Counted from the first letter of the stretch, positions 17,759 through 30,944 are shown. The stretch is 63,523 bases of DNA from Rhizoclosmatium globosum (GCA_002104985.1 MCGO01000215.1:1-63523); one strand, 5' to 3'. Notes: generated from the letters alone by a model not told the origin. A program made the numbers and translations.

Positions 17759-19650
17759 TCAGTATTGTTTCGCGTATCCCCTCGCAGCTTGAGCTTCCAC
17801 CAACCTCGCACTCATCCTCCTCTGTGGTTGTTGCTGCTGCTGTTGCTGTTGTTGAATCTGTTGTACAGGCTGTGGCGGCGGAGGAACCTGAAAGTTTTGC
17901 GACCCAAGCCCATTGGCAAGACTTGTTCTTGAGTTGACCAAATCTTCGACGTATCCTTCATTTCCATTTCCATTATATTCTCGCATCGTTGTTGAGTTGC
18001 GAGATAACGGTTGCTGCTGCTGCTGGGATGGATAGAATACTTGGGGTTGAGGGGGCACGACTCGGTTCGGCGTGGGAGCCCCTGTAGTTAGGGGTATTTG
18101 TGATTGGGCAGTTTGAGGCATTGGCGAGTCTTCCATTGGAGTTGAGTCACCATTTGACATTCCAACCTGAGGGAGAGGAGTCATTTAGAATCGGAGTGGG
18201 AAGAATGAGATGGGGCTTTAAATTACGTACTTTCCGAACAACCCAATCAAAAGTTTCTCCTTCTTCCGCAAATCCTGAGCTCATGTACAAATCTGAAAAC
18301 AATTTTTTGAGGAAGGCGTAGTCGGGCTTATCGTCGAATCGGAGGCCGCGCACGTAGTTTAGATACACTTCAAATTCTCGTGGAAAGCCGCTGTAAGATT
18401 GGATCATTAGGAAAACCCCCCTACATTAGAAATATAAAAATAAAACATACGCGCAAAGAGTGGCTGGAGAGGTACTCAGTTTCTTGTCCCGTATCCGATC
18501 ATACTTTTGCTTTTTCGTTGCAGCCTTCAGCCCTTGCCATGGCAAGCTACCCCGACAAAAGTACATGAGCAGGTATCCAATACTTTCTAAATCATCTCTT
18601 CGAGATTGTTCTATACAGAGAGGATGATCAACACCAACCATTCAAGAGAAAAATCAGGAAACTCACCAACTCCCAGATGCGTGTTGATACTCGCATATCG
18701 GGCTGTACCCGTCAAACTCTTGTTCTCCTTGTACGGAATATGCAGATGCGTCCTTGAATCGCGGTATTTTTTGGCGAGCCCGAAATCAATAACATGAACA
18801 AGATGTGCTGTACGTCCAAGACCCATCAGAAAATTATCCGGCTTGATATCACGATGTAGAAAGTTTTTCGTATGCATATATTCGATGCGGGATATCTGGC
18901 GGGTGAATGTGAGAGTCAATGTTGGGTTTTGTCAGATTGTGAAGCGACGAGAGGCCTCTGCGAGAGCTGACTCCTTAATATATAACTCGAGTACGATACG
19001 ATATTGCTTTGTGTTTTGGCGTTCAGGCGTCTTGCTAGTTCTGTGATCCACGTATGTTGGTGGAGCCTCCCGCTTCCCACGCTCTTCTGCCTCTTCAGCC
19101 AGCCACCACGCTATCCCACACTCTGTTCTCTAACTGAGCTGTAAACAAACCATTTGATTCGCGAGGAGCAGGACGGTCTTGATGGAGAACTTTCTGCCAC
19201 AGAAGTTGAACAAGTCCTCCAGACTGGGCCCAAGCAGGTCAATGACCATGCAGTAGTACTCTCCCTCGATGTTAAAGTGGTACATATTAGGCACGCCGAC
19301 TGGTTCAAGTGAGGGCGGTTTAGTACGGGGAAAGCGAGGGATCAACATGAGACACGCACCTCCGCCACTCAGGCCTTTGTAAACACGCGCCTCAAATTCC
19401 AGTTGCGGATGCTTTGACTTTGTTGGTTCGAGTTTGATTGCGAGTTCCTGGCCCGTGCTGATGTTGGTTCCTGGTTCAAACAACGGTCACCCACGTTTAA
19501 CCTCTGCGCTTAACGTTAACCGAACCAACCGTGGTAGATCTCGCCAAACGATCCAGAGCCTAATTTGCGGCCGATGCGGTACTTGTTGGCTACGCGGAGG
19601 TCCATCAGCTTGTGCGCCGTCTTGGACTCGCGGACATCGGTGGAAGACAT
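17759..19650 (-). CDS. HRR25: Casein kinase 1 (delta/epsilon, Hrr25-like)
   Basis: Seven exons on the minus strand: 19530-19650, 19360-19470, 19151-19299, 18667-18895, 18451-18610, 18231-18390, 17759-18166. All junctions are GT/AG and the phases close to 445 residues. The N-terminus ([20 protein letters not shown]) is typical of Hrr25 and CK1 delta. The catalytic loop [12 protein letters not shown], the DFG triplet and the CK1 signature [11 protein letters not shown] are present. The C-terminal 135 residues are Pro/Gln-rich with a poly-Gln run and no terminal cysteine pair, so it is unlikely to be the palmitoylated Yck type. CK1 delta-type kinases act in DNA repair, endocytosis, ribosome assembly and the cell cycle. 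The intron at 18896-19150 is longer (255 nt) than the others (56-64 nt). The retrotransposon lies just past its 3' end. Confidence 0.93.
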
Positions 19651-20085
19651 TTCGTGGAAAGATTTTGGATGACAGGAACAGATTATCGATTTATTGGAAC
19701 TATAGACGGAAAATACATAAATAATGTTGGATCCATTACAACCAGGCATCTCTGGGGGCGTGGCGGATGACTGGCTCTCATGGACCTTAGCAACTTCCGT
19801 GTAAGTTTCGATGTAAACGAAACAGTTCTATGGGAAGTCCTCCATCCTTCCAAACAAGAAAGAATAAAGATTGTTGTTCTCCCTAGTATGACCCTCTCTC
19901 GTATTAATCTCGAAACGAGGTGGGTAATGAGAAGGAGGTGGAATGACAATTTATAATATGTGGGAGAAGGAAGATTGTGAGGAGTGGAACAAAAGAGAGA
20001 AATGCGGTCTTAAGAAGAATGCGAGGAAGAGGTTCAAGAGGGGAAGGAATGAGAGGGAAGGGAGATAATGTACTAAACTGAACCT
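19651..20085. other. Intergenic region upstream of casein kinase
   Basis: Contains the presumed promoter of the minus-strand kinase gene and the 3' end of the next minus-strand gene. Strong purine bias on the plus strand near 19960-20070. No gene seen. Confidence 0.4.
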
Positions 20086-20770
20086 TTATTGCTTCTTTGA
20101 CTGTTCGTTCACTTGCTCATAAATCCTGTTGAGCACAAAATCCTTCTTGCTTTCTGGGAAATCTACAGCGAATCCAGGCTTATACCAAGGGTCATCCACA
20201 GACCTCCAAGTACCCCAAATTCCCCACTGTCGATACCGAAGCTGACTCACAGGAATAACTCGATGCCGGGCCGTTCCGAACAAAGTTTCCGTTTCAAACA
20301 TGAGTGTTTGCTCTTTCGCATCTTTTGGAATCCACATTCTGTTTACATATCCAGGTGAGATACAAGCAACGGCGAGCATTGGCATTGCCGCGACTCCACC
20401 AACTACAGTTCAGAGTTATAATTGACTCTTCAATGAATAAAACGAAACACTTACAGATAGATGCCATAGTGACTTTATCCACTACCAAAAAACCCCAAGT
20501 CAGAGGGAGACAAGCAACGCATCCAACTGCCGCAACCACAGAAAACATTCGAGCACCTTGAATTGCTTCGTTGAGAGGACCTGTATAGATGAGATGGACC
20601 TTTTCCCCAACACGTTGTGGAGCTTCGTACTTTGGACTTGACTGGTTGGAGGTATGCAGGATCGTTACATTTCGCTTTGATGAACTTAGGCGTATCGATG
20701 AGAAGAGGAGAGGAGTGCCGCAGGAGAAGCGGTGGTGACAGCTGAGACGAGTTGTGGATAGAAGCGACAT
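20086..20770 (-). CDS. TMEM70-like mitochondrial membrane protein
   Basis: Two exons, 20455-20770 and 20086-20402, with a 52-nt intron, give 210 residues. The N-terminus is basic and serine-rich without acidic residues, as in a mitochondrial presequence. GEKVHLIYTGPLNEAIQGAR opens the conserved part and is followed by two hydrophobic segments (about residues 75-100 and 105-125), the layout of the TMEM70/TMEM186 family. Members help assemble ATP synthase and complex I in the inner membrane. The C-terminal soluble half is Trp-rich (RQWGIWGTWRS). The assignment rests on the IYTG motif and topology. The start at 20770 was chosen because the upstream in-frame start lies before the presequence-like stretch. 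Confidence 0.6.
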
Positions 20771-20831
20771 TATTTGAGTAGAAAAAAGAGAAAGAAGGAG
20801 CAATAACTTTGTGTAATTGAATACCACCAAA

Positions 20832-23800
20832 TTACAATCCATCAACCATCAACTCCAGTAAACTCTTCTGCCTCTTTTCAGGATTCAACAGATTCCCCAC
20901 ACTCCCCGTCCCACCACCACTCTTTTTCCCAGGAATATCAAACGGATCATAATCATGATTCTTGAACTTGTTCTTGACAACAGGATGACTCCAACTCCCG
21001 TCCTTACTAAAATGATCAATCCGTAACGTTTTGGAACCAGAATTCTCAGTCTCTCGCCACCCCAACGCACTCATGTACCGTTCCTCAATCTCTTGACAAC
21101 TTACATCCGTCATACTTCGATGCTCTTGCACGCGTTTTAGGGTTTCAGGGGGTAGGATCTCAATCAAGTCTTGAATTGCAATCACGATTACTTCGAGACG
21201 ATCTACCACGACGAAATGGAATGGACATGGGAGTGCATGTACATCTCCAGCTGGTTTCATGCTCATTCGTTTCGCGCTGAAGGATATTCCTCCATTAGCC
21301 TTAGCTTCCGCGGCTGCTGCCGCTTCCTCCTGCTCTTGCACGACTTTACTAGGTTTCATGGGCGGGAAGCTCATGCCATTACTCAAGTCCAACACCGTCG
21401 CGAGTTCACGTACGATTTCGTCGCCTGGTTTTAACTGTGCGTTTGCGTTTTGGCCACACGGGGAGAGTATGTATTTATGGCGCCTGTCAATGTTGTTCGT
21501 AGTTGGAACACCACAGTCGACTTTGATGAAGGAGACGAGGTGGAGGGCTCGGACTTTTCCTCGCATTATAAAGTACATGTTGGAACACATTTCACCGGCT
21601 CGGAGCATTACTTGATCTGCATCGAATTTACGTACGATGCTTGGAGCAATGAAGCGTTAAAAAATGGGTTGGGAACCCCAAATGAAACGGGAAACTCACC
21701 TTCTTTGACATAAACTCTGCAACACAAGCCGTTCCACCCCGAAAAACGCTGGTACTGTTGTGAAAAACTCGAATACCATTGAATCTAGTCCCCGTGCTTC
21801 CCGACTGATCGCTTGGAAATCTCCCTTCTCAACTCTCAAGAACTCTGTTCGCATTAGACAGGTTGCACGAACATGTCGAGTCTCATTAGCGACGCTGCTA
21901 AAGACTGAAGCGAATTCACCGACGGATCCACCGATTTGGACGCGTGTGGTGACGGACATTGGAGTGTCGGGGCGGAGCTGTTGGAGGCATTCGCCGGAGA
22001 GGATAATATACCAATATTTCGCTTGATGGCCTTCTCGGATAACTACTGTGCCGCGAGGATGTGTTTCGATCGAGCAGCAGTTGTAGAGTTTGTACCGAAC
22101 CTGTCAGATATTTAATGAGGTTGGGCGGCAAGAATGGTGAACTTACCACCGGACTGAGCTTCGCAAAACATTTGTACTTTCCGAGAATGCTGTCCAATAC
22201 GTCAAGTTCCTTGTCGTTCCTGCTCCCGACATTCATTTGATAAAATCTTCGAACTTGTGCTGCACCAATGAGGTCGATTTTGTCTGTTTCGCACGCAGTA
22301 TACGTACTTCATTCGTCTCGTCTTCTGGTTTCAAAATGTCTTCTAAGACGCTCTTTTTGATGCGGTTCTGTTTGAAAGCACTGTACAGAGCCAAATCCCA
22401 TCGAATATCCACAACTCGAAGATCATCAGGAACGTCGATATCGTTTGAATTCACTGTAGCGATGCTTTTCCTTGGTTTGGCGGCTCCAGCAGGAGGTGTA
22501 ACAGCTTTGCTCATAGCTGTTGACAGTTTGCGACTTCGATCAACTGCAGTCTCAGTTCCAGGTTTCTTCCCTTTCGCTGACGGTACACGCACAGCCCCGG
22601 CAACTCTCGGAGCTGCTCCATTTTGTCTCATCAACGACCCAGAAAGAGGCCTCCCCGAAACACGTTTTAACCCGACCCAGGCTTCGCATCCGTCGACGCG
22701 GCCACACCTGCACCACCAGTCCCACTAACAATCGGCTTCTTATCCGAAAACGTAACCCCCTTCACACCCCCAGCAACCATCCCCTTCCCCCTAAAACGCC
22801 TCCATGCGGCCCCCCAAACCCAGCACCCCCACTCGCAACAACCGCAGCCCGTAACCTCCGATCCCGTGCACTATTCCCAACATAATCACCAACCTCATCG
22901 CCAGCAAACAGACTCGGCAAAAACAGCCCGCGCATCCGTTTCTCATAGTCATCCACAACCTCCTTCTCCACAACCATCGTAACAGCGCGAACGTGTTCTT
23001 CAACGCGGAACGGGACGTGTGCGCTGCGCGGGCGGGTGATGTAGTCGAGTTCGGCGGGGGGTTCAGGGTCTGTGGGGGGTAGGTGCGGTTTGCGTTTGAG
23101 TTTTAGTTGGGCGAGGCGGTAGAGGTGGTCTTCCCAGACGGTTGTGGTTTTGGGTTTGGAGGGGAGAAGGGGGTTTGGGGAAGGTGGAGGGGTGTGGTGC
23201 GGTGTAGTGGGTTGAGGGTTTTGGGGGTTGGACGCGGTGGGTGTGGTGGATGCGGAAGGAGTTTGGGAAGAGGTTGTCGCGTGGGGTTATGGTTACTTTT
23301 TTGGGTGTGTGGGTTGAGGGGTGTGAGGATTTGCTGGTTTGAAGGCGGACGCGGGATTTTGGCTTTAGGGGTTCGGGGATTTTTGAGGGTATGGCTGGAG
23401 TTGTTGGAGGGGCAGGTGCCGCGATGGCGCTTAACGTTCTGATGGAGAGGCTGCTATCAAGGAGAGTGGATTTCGGGTCAACGTCTTCAAACTCGTCATT
23501 CAAATCGTCACTTTCGGTCACCGATTCTCTTGACGCAATACGTGGAACTTTTTCAGGTTTCTTCCATGCCTCAGATCTTCCCAGTCGTGATGGTACTGGA
23601 CTTGGATCTGGATGGTTTCCAAATCGAATCGGCTTTAAGTATCCCATTCTTGCATCCTTTCCAAATCTCTTCCAGTTAATTGGCTCAATCGTTTCAACAG
23701 TAGAAACGCTTGCTGCTTGCTTGTTCGTCAACTTAGTTGAACCTAATTGATGCGACTTTGTGCTCGGTTGCTGAATAGTCATGGATTTCACAAGCATCAA

Positions 23801-24121
23801 GTCAGTATAAAAGCTCTTTCTTTGCGAGTGCTGAGAGAGGGCATTGTCGAGATGTGATTGTGGGTTATGCACGTATGTGCTAGTTGATGTCAGGACACGC
23901 TGTCTTGAGCCCAGTGGTTCCGATTCCTTTGGTTTCTTTGAAAGCGGTTGGGTCTTAGTGGGCGGGCGAGAGCAAATTGCTTTCTTGGCAGTTGTGGCAG
24001 ACTTAAGTGCTGCAGTTGGAAGAATCAAACGTTGATTGTACGAAAAGACATGATTGCGATAGTAATAGGAATCACTCAGATCAATGCGGACATCTTCGAC
24101 ACTGCTAGTGGTGGTCGACAT
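20832..24121 (-). CDS. Cyclic-nucleotide-binding-domain protein with long disordered N-terminus (frame breaks)
   Basis: The C-terminal half is clear. Exons 22147-22209, 21700-22100 and 20832-21639, with introns of 46 and 60 nt, encode a cNMP-binding fold: FAKLSPVVRYKL, PRGTVVIREG, IILSGE, GGSVGEFASVF, then a second repeat-like part with MYFIMRGKVR and KPGDEIVREL. A preceding exon ends at 22308 (98-nt intron, LKPEDETNE joined to ELDVLDSILGKY). Upstream, from ATG 24121 (MSTTTSSVEDVR), runs a Pro/Ser/Lys-rich disordered region, then a well-formed stretch (VWEDHLYRLAQLKLKRKP, about 23100-23150). The frames join only if single bases are added at G runs near 22667 and 22765 and, less clearly, in C-rich sequence at 23100-23300. 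I take these as deletions in the assembly. The ligand is unknown. It could be two genes. Confidence 0.6.
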
Positions 24122-24485
24122 AGTTAGTGGAGATTGATTGTTTGCGAACAATGGAATGGCATCAATGGCCTAAAGAGTGACTCCAAATGCACTGAAGTTA
24201 GTAAAACAATGAACATTTGAATAACCAAGAAGTTAGCATTTCTAATCTTTCGTTTTGAATTTTCCGACGCTGATGGAGATTGAAAGATATGGTGGAGTTA
24301 CGTAAGGTACCAAACGCTTCCAGGGGTTCTGTATGCATGAAACCGTCTGGATTCGTCCCATCCAAAAGATCTAGCCAGGAGGGAAGCCTGGTGGCGGAGT
24401 TTTAAGTCGCCCTTAAAATGTCTTGTCCCTGAGCACTTCCTTCTCTCAGGCAAATTTTTACCGGGAAAAGGAAACTGATTGGGGA
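24122..24485. promoter_or_regulatory. Divergent intergenic region
   Basis: Separates the minus-strand cyclic-nucleotide gene from the first plus-strand zinc-finger gene, so it should hold both promoters. No distinct motif is visible. Confidence 0.4.
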
Positions 24486-26998
24486 ATGCCTTCGTCGACA
24501 GCCAGCAACGGAACCAGAGCAACGGCACCAGCCACCGAGTCCGAAAGCGGGACCGAAGAGAGCAGCGATATTAGAAGCGATGGAGACTATGAAGGGGGAT
24601 TGCCAAGTCAGAGTGAGACAAGGCCAAGCAACGTTGTCGTTCAAGTTGTCGAGCTTCAGCCTGGGACAATAACCTCCGAACAAGACACAGTTCCAGCGAC
24701 ATCCTCCGACCAGCAACCTCAGGAACCATTAAATCAAACACAGACCGGACCAGGACCAGGACCAGGCGCTTCCCTGTCGCTGGATCACAAATGGATCCTC
24801 TGCAACCTTGTCTTTGCCGAGGGTTCGCATCTCTACGACCACATTGTCGATGATCACGTTGGTCGCAGAGCATCAAAGTTCCAGCAACCCTCGGCTCTCT
24901 TGGATTGTATGTGGCAAGGCTGTCCTCACGGTACACGGCCCTTTGTGAAGCGGTGCGTTCAAATTTCCTTGGCTGGTGTCTCATTGTTCTGCTGAGACCC
25001 ATCACAAACGCTCCCATGTGATTGTTATTATGCTTTTGCACTGAGAGATGCTCTGATGCAGATGGGGCCACTCTGATTGCATTTAAAAATTCCTAACCCA
25101 ACTGAACCACAATGCTGACGTATCTTTCTACAATAGTGACAACCTCGTCTCTCACTGTCGTATGCATGTTCCCACAAAACCATACGAGTGTCAAACGTGC
25201 GGCAGAACATTCAAATGGTGTGTTTGAACCTTTGATGATGCATCTCCTAAACAAAAAAAAACACAGGCCGCACGATCTTAAGAAGCATTGCTTGAGAAAG
25301 GGTCACCCATACGTAGAAGAGAAAAAACCGAATCCAAATCCGTCTGTTGTTAATCGTGAACTCCATATAAAACCGGTGTTGGCCAAAGTTCAGTCACCAA
25401 CGGAGATTCCTCATCAGCAAAACAGTTCCCAGTCATGCCTTTGGCCTTCCACAGTCGACGCAAACTTTCCATGTCTCAAGAGTTTTACGGAGGCTGATTC
25501 CTTTATGGATCACCTCATCAATGAACATCAAAGTAAGCTATTTTGAGATATTGTACTGATTTAAACTCAATTTTTTACATTTAGCCGAATCATTTAACTG
25601 CCTTTGGCGGGGATGTCCAGTCAAGCTTGAATTCCTGTCCAAAGATGATCTTTTGACCCATTGCAAGTCGCACATCACATTCCAGCCCCACCATGTCTGT
25701 TCCATATGCAGAGTCGCTTTTCGATGGTATGTATTTTGAGACCGTAAACTATCACTCAACTGTTTCAAACCAGGCCGCAAGATCTACAAAAACATATTTT
25801 AAGGCTGAAGCATTTTACAAAGGCTCCTGAACGTGACACAAAGCTTGAGACGGATTTATCGGCTGGTCCATCGACAACAAACATAAGATCGCATCCCGCA
25901 CCTGAGCCTCCGACGTTGCAATCTTCGTTGAAGTTAGAAACTTCTGGTGGTTTGGAGTCAACCTCTTCGAGTCAAATGCTGCCATCCATGGCTTCGTTTC
26001 CAAAGAACCAATCGCCGCAATCTCGCAAATCTCTGTTAAACCAAAACCACCCTACTATTCAATACCCCCATTCCCACTACTCTCCTCCTCGCCCAGCACA
26101 ACCTTACAATTCTCAGCCGACCCCTCCCCAATACGCTCAACGACCTCTAGCACCTCCGCCACACAAACATCCATCAAGCCACCCAGTTCCTCAGTATCCA
26201 TCACCGCATCATCCAACTCAACAGCATTCAACTTATACGTCGCATTATCCATCACCTCAGCAGTATCCTCAACCCACAGCTTCGCATATTCCGGTACACG
26301 GACAGCCGTTAACCCCGTATCAAAGGTCTCCAATGCAGCACGTTTATTCGCCAGATCATTCACAGTATTCTCCGCAACATTTAAATCACCATCGTCCAAA
26401 CTATGAACCTTATCCGCTACCCCAACGACCTCAACCCCGAGGTTACGTCGATGATGGTTATGCACACTATCCACCGCGATCACCACACTCGATTCAATAT
26501 GCTCCTCGTCCACATGAGTACCCTCCTGGTCAGTATGCACCTCGCCCGTATGATTTCCCACCTGGACCACCACCACAGCCTTACACTGCTCCTCCAAGAC
26601 CCAGCTATCCCTATCCACCTTATCAACCACCACCCCAAGAATATTATCCTCATGGCCCTCCACCTCCACCCCAGTCTTTATCACAACACTATGCGCCCCA
26701 TCACCACACCACACCCATGCCCTCACCAATGCCAAGACTGGGAGAACAACATCCATATCCAAACTATCCACCGCAGCAACAAATGGGCCCGCCTCCACAA
26801 CATCGGCCGCTCCATCAAGGATTCCGATCTCCAAACGAACATTTCGCGAGTCCTCGGCATCATCCATACGCGAGACCTGTCGATGCCCATCAAATTCCTC
26901 CGCATCCTTATCACCCTCAACATCTTGCCCCTGATTTAAATGGCGAAACTGTAGGTGCGGAAAGACCCGGAATGTCTGTGAATAACCTGTTACTGTAA
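24486..26998 (+). CDS. PacC/Rim101-like zinc-finger protein 1, with two finger units
   Basis: Five exons: 24486-24952, 25137-25217, 25267-25532, 25585-25726, 25774-26998 (726 residues). Two successive C2H2 units are seen. The first has DHVGRRAS, then DCMWQGC, then RDNLVSHCRMHV, then CQTCGRTFKWPHDLKKHC. The second has CLWPSTV, CLWRGC, LLTHCKSHI, then CSICRVAFRWPQDLQKHI. The order and the HVGRK / FKWPQDLKKH motifs are those of fungal PacC/Rim101 pH-response regulators. The family normally has one such unit, so the doubling is unusual. The last 350 residues are Pro/His/Tyr/Gln-rich and probably an activation or low-complexity region. In both units an intron splits the conserved Trp codon (TG|G), suggesting an internal duplication of exons. 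Confidence 0.85.
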
Positions 26999-27316
26999 TT
27001 TTTGTTATTTGCTTTCTTGCATATAAACATTTTTGAATAAATATGACTCAATTTAAATGGTACGATGCTGACGTAAATTGAGTTTTGAGTGTTTTGAGTG
27101 GATGTCAATGGTTTGCCCCATCTTACCCACTAATCATTAGAGTCTTCCATCTATTTCAAGAGACAGTGGGCAATGGTCATTCGCAATTTTTTTACAATAC
27201 AGTGGCAGTTCAGCTCAGCCCAAAAACTTGCACTTACCCCGAAAACGATAAACTGCTGGACCTCGGCTTCCCGTCTACTCCCACATAGTCCCATCAACAA
27301 CACTTACCAATAACCA
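26999..27316. other. Intergenic region
   Basis: An AATAAA near 27038 probably ends the first zinc-finger gene; the rest is presumed promoter of the next. No gene seen. Confidence 0.4.
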
Positions 27317-28883
27317 ATGCCTCGCCCCATCAAGAGCTCTGACGATCAACCGTCCATCTTCCCTTGCCTCTGGAGTGTCTCCAAAGACTTGAACGGCACT
27401 ACACGGTGTCCCTGTACCTTCACAGATCCCGATGCTCTATATGTCCACCTTTCCGAAGGTAATGAAACATACAACCAAATGTCGAATGAACCGCTTTGTT
27501 TGCTCACTTGGCGCAATACAACAGATCACATTGGCAGAAAGGCACTGGGCACTCTTCAACTAACCTGTCGCTGGATTGGATGCCTCCATCAGAACCGCCA
27601 CTTCTCAAAACGAGATAACGTTGTCAGTCATGGTGAGTACCAATATTTGCCTTTCAAATGAAGAGGGCATAACATCCTCCGATCTCCTCAACATCCGATC
27701 TCCCAGTTTCGGGTTTTCACTTTACTAACTGGTTACAATCACACCAGCGAGGAGCCATGTCCACTTCCGTGCAAACATATGTGTCGATTGTGGCTCACAA
27801 TTCAAGTGGCCTCAGGATTTGAAGGTTTTGCCACACTCACAATACCAAAACAACTTGCACTGAACCTGACAAAAATAGAAACACTGCATCAAATTGGAAC
27901 ATACATATATTGTTCCAGAGTCGAAAGGAAAACCAGGGCCCTCTCCTGTGTATGTTGAGGAAACTGAGGACGGCGGACATTCCATTGTTCGATATGGACC
28001 ATCACTCAACGGTGGCCGACAAAAGACTTACCAACGATGTTCTGCACCAGAAGGATCTATGAACAGTGCTTCTGTTACGCATGGTTTGGTTACAAGTAAT
28101 CCCAATGACAAATGCCAAGGCAATACTACTCAAACTGAGGTTACCGTTTCAGTCACCAAAATCGAAGCAGAACCAAAGATCGTTGTCGAACCAATCAAAT
28201 TATCTCCGTCTCTGCCTGAACGGCTTCCTGGGATTCAAGCTTTGATGGCAAAGGAAGAGTTTAACAACTCTAGCCGCACCAATACAACCATACAATATCA
28301 GACTCATCCATCAATGCAAGCTGGTGCGTATTTTAATGAAGGAATCGTCGATTACGATCATTCGAGGTCGTACCTTCCGTCGCCAAAGTCTGAACACCAT
28401 CGACGTATGAACACCCCGAATCAACATCTCGAGTCTTGGAATAAGCCGCCAGTATACGTTCCTACCATGCATCAACAGCGTTATGATCACGGAGGATACC
28501 AACATCAACGTAATCCGTTGTTCCAAGAAACCAATTACCAAACGGCGTATGCGAATCACGAAGCTTATGGAGCCTCAAACAAACACGGCACTGCTCCAAG
28601 TCATGTTCATCCACATGTGCAGCATGTGTCTTACTCTTCACACTGGTATCACTTTGCCAGACAACCATATCCGCCTTCATTTGAAGACGGAGTTCAATCT
28701 AACGCTCACGAGGAGTACTATAGCCGCCAACAACAACATCATCACGCAACTGCTCCGATGACTGTATCATCTCCATTACATAATCCAAGGCATGGAGGAC
28801 ATCACGACGTTTATCCTTTTCAGAATGAGGACAGTAGGGCAGGATATCATATTCCTCAGTATATTAATGCGCAGAGATGTTAG
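27317..28883 (+). CDS. PacC/Rim101-like zinc-finger protein 2
   Basis: Four exons: 27317-27458, 27525-27632, 27748-27824, 27879-28883 (443 residues). The N-terminus is MPRPIKSSDDQPSIFPCLWS. Fingers include DPDALYVHL, DHIGRKALG, CRWIGC, KRDNVVSH and CVDCGSQFKWPQDLK. After the fingers comes YIVPESKGKPGPSPVYV, then VRYGPSLNGGRQKTYQR, which is shared almost word for word with protein 3. The C-terminus is His/Gln/Tyr-rich. The cysteine usually found after the SH in SHCRSH is Ala here (SHARSH), but that position is not a zinc ligand. The third intron has a weak GTTTTG donor. Probably a DNA-binding transcription factor; targets unknown. Confidence 0.83.
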
Positions 28884-29296
28884 CAACAGTTCTTTTTTTT
28901 CTATTTTCATTTCAGTGGCGTTGCAATAATATAGTAATGCATTACGTCATCTTGCCTTTTGGATGAAATGGAAGGAACACTTCACCTATTCTTTGTCTGC
29001 CCACCAATCAAATGTTGGTATTGGCATTAGCATTGTTCTGAACCATTCTCATCGCTGGTACGTAATAGAGACAGTGTGCGATAGATAGTTCATTGGACCA
29101 CTTCATCTGAGCGGCCATCCTATTTCCTACCCATTCTTTCGTTTCTGCCCCATTCTGTGATCAAGTTGGAAGGTCGCGGAGAGGGTCTGAAAATTTTCGA
29201 GCCTTTGTCTCTGCCAATCCAACACCAAAGGCTAGAGGAAAAAAGCACCCCTCAGCTTTGTTACTCAACTTCTGTCGTCAGCAAACAACTCTCACT
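28884..29296. other. Intergenic region
   Basis: 3' end of protein 2 and presumed promoter of protein 3; no gene or repeat seen. Confidence 0.4.
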
Positions 29297-30944
29297 ATGC
29301 CACGGCCTATTAAAACCTCCGATGATCTTCCGATAGTGTTCCTGTGTCTGTGGAACGTGGGGACTGAGCAGGGCAACCCGAAGAGATGCTCACTCCAGTT
29401 CGACGATCCTGATGCTTTGTACGTTCATCTATCAGAAGGTGAGCTCAGAAAAGAAGAGGTTATCGCTCATTGTACTAACTCTGTTTCCCTTCACCTGATT
29501 TTCAAGATCACATCGGCCGTAAAGCCCTGGGCACACTTCAGCTCACTTGTGACTGGATCGGGTGTCTCCATCAAGGGCGAGCCTTTTCAAAGAGAGATAA
29601 CGTTGTATCCCATTGTCGCTCTCATGTCCACTTCAGGGCCAATATCTGTAAGGTACGCCTTGGCTCTACATTTTGTCTCGCCACCATCCATACAACAAAC
29701 CATAACGCCATTTCGTTATCTAGGACTGCGGATCACAATTTAAATGGCCTCAAGATCTTAAGGTGAGGAAACATTGTTAAACAAGGTTTTGGAAGTTAAA
29801 ACTTCGATATGTTCAACAGAAGCACTGTTTGCGCCAAGGCCACGAATATATCGTTCCAGAAAGTAAAGGAAAACCTGGTCCGTCACCAGTTTATGTCGTT
29901 GACGCACAAGATGGAAGTGGTCCAGCTTTAGTCAGATTTGGCCCATCTCTGAACGGAGGACGTCAAAAGACTTACCAGCGATTTCCTACTGGTAACGCCG
30001 CTGTGGCAAAAGCAAGTACTACAACTTTAAGTCTGACAAGAGACAACGATGATGAATCAAGTGATTTAAGCGGAAGTTCAAGTTCATCTGCTACTTTGAA
30101 AAAGGAAGACTCGGATATCAAGCCTGAGGGTCCAAGACTACCCGCCTTTGCTTCTTTGCTACCAGCGCACGCCTCGGTTGGTCCACCGACTTTGCAGAGA
30201 GCTGTAGCTGCACCACCAAGACCCTTGGCACCAAAACCACAATCATCAGTTTCACCTGTTCGTCCAGCTCAGATTACGTTCAATCATGGGCATCTTCAAT
30301 CTCAGCCACCTCCTCAGCAACATTATGGATCACACCAAGTTCAAGAGCATTTCTATCCTGCTCCACCACACCAACCAAAGAACATACATCGCTATTATGA
30401 GCATCATCAACAACCAGGTCCCTTTTCGTATCCTCAAAACCTTAACTACCGTCCAGAACATTCTGGCCATCATTCATTATATCATCATAATAACAATCAC
30501 GGAATGTATCCACGAGCACCACAGCCAGCAGAAATGCAACATTACCAACCTCAACCTCCCACGCACTACCACCCCGCTCCTTCAGTTCGCACGATCCATG
30601 GACCTGGTTCCCACCAATGGGGACATTATAATCCACACCAACCTTCTCTCCCACACCCTCATTCCCAAGACCAATGGCACCATTCTTTTCAGTTCTCTCG
30701 GCCACACCCAGAACCATACCAAACTCAATCGCATCACTCCTACGTGGCACACCGTGGACAAGATCAAAGAAACTTTGTTCATCAACACGTTATAACACCA
30801 GCAAACACAATTTCGCCTTTGTCGGATAAACCATCGGAATCTCCTGAGAGACAGGTACCCACTCATCTTCGTGATTGTACACTTGAATCAACGGGATTTC
30901 ATGTTCAGACAGGTGGAAGGTCGCAAGTTGATTTGTGGTCGTGA
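29297..30944 (+). CDS. PacC/Rim101-like zinc-finger protein 3
   Basis: Four exons: 29297-29438, 29507-29652, 29724-29762, 29820-30944 (483 residues). The N-terminus MPRPIKTSDDLP and the finger region match protein 2 closely (DHIGRKALGTLQLTC, WIGCLHQ, KRDNVVSHCRSHVHFRAN, DCGSQFKWPQDLKKHC), so these two are the most recent duplicates in the cluster. Exon 1 is exactly 142 nt in both. The third intron falls in a different place from protein 2, leaving a 39-nt exon. The downstream block YIVPESKGKPGPSPVYV with PSLNGGRQKTYQR is kept. The C-terminal 250 residues are Pro/His/Gln-rich. Confidence 0.85.

Noticed and set aside
17759..17900. CAG/CTG repeats as a microsatellite locus
   Set aside because: They encode the poly-Gln run of the casein kinase tail; no independent repeat feature.
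23107..23442. Gly/Arg-rich plus-strand frame
   Set aside because: It is the mirror of the Pro-rich coding strand of the cyclic-nucleotide gene.
26055..26867. Minus-strand 270-residue frame, Val/Asp/Glu-rich
   Set aside because: Antisense of the Pro/His/Tyr-rich tail of zinc-finger protein 1; composition is a mirror effect.
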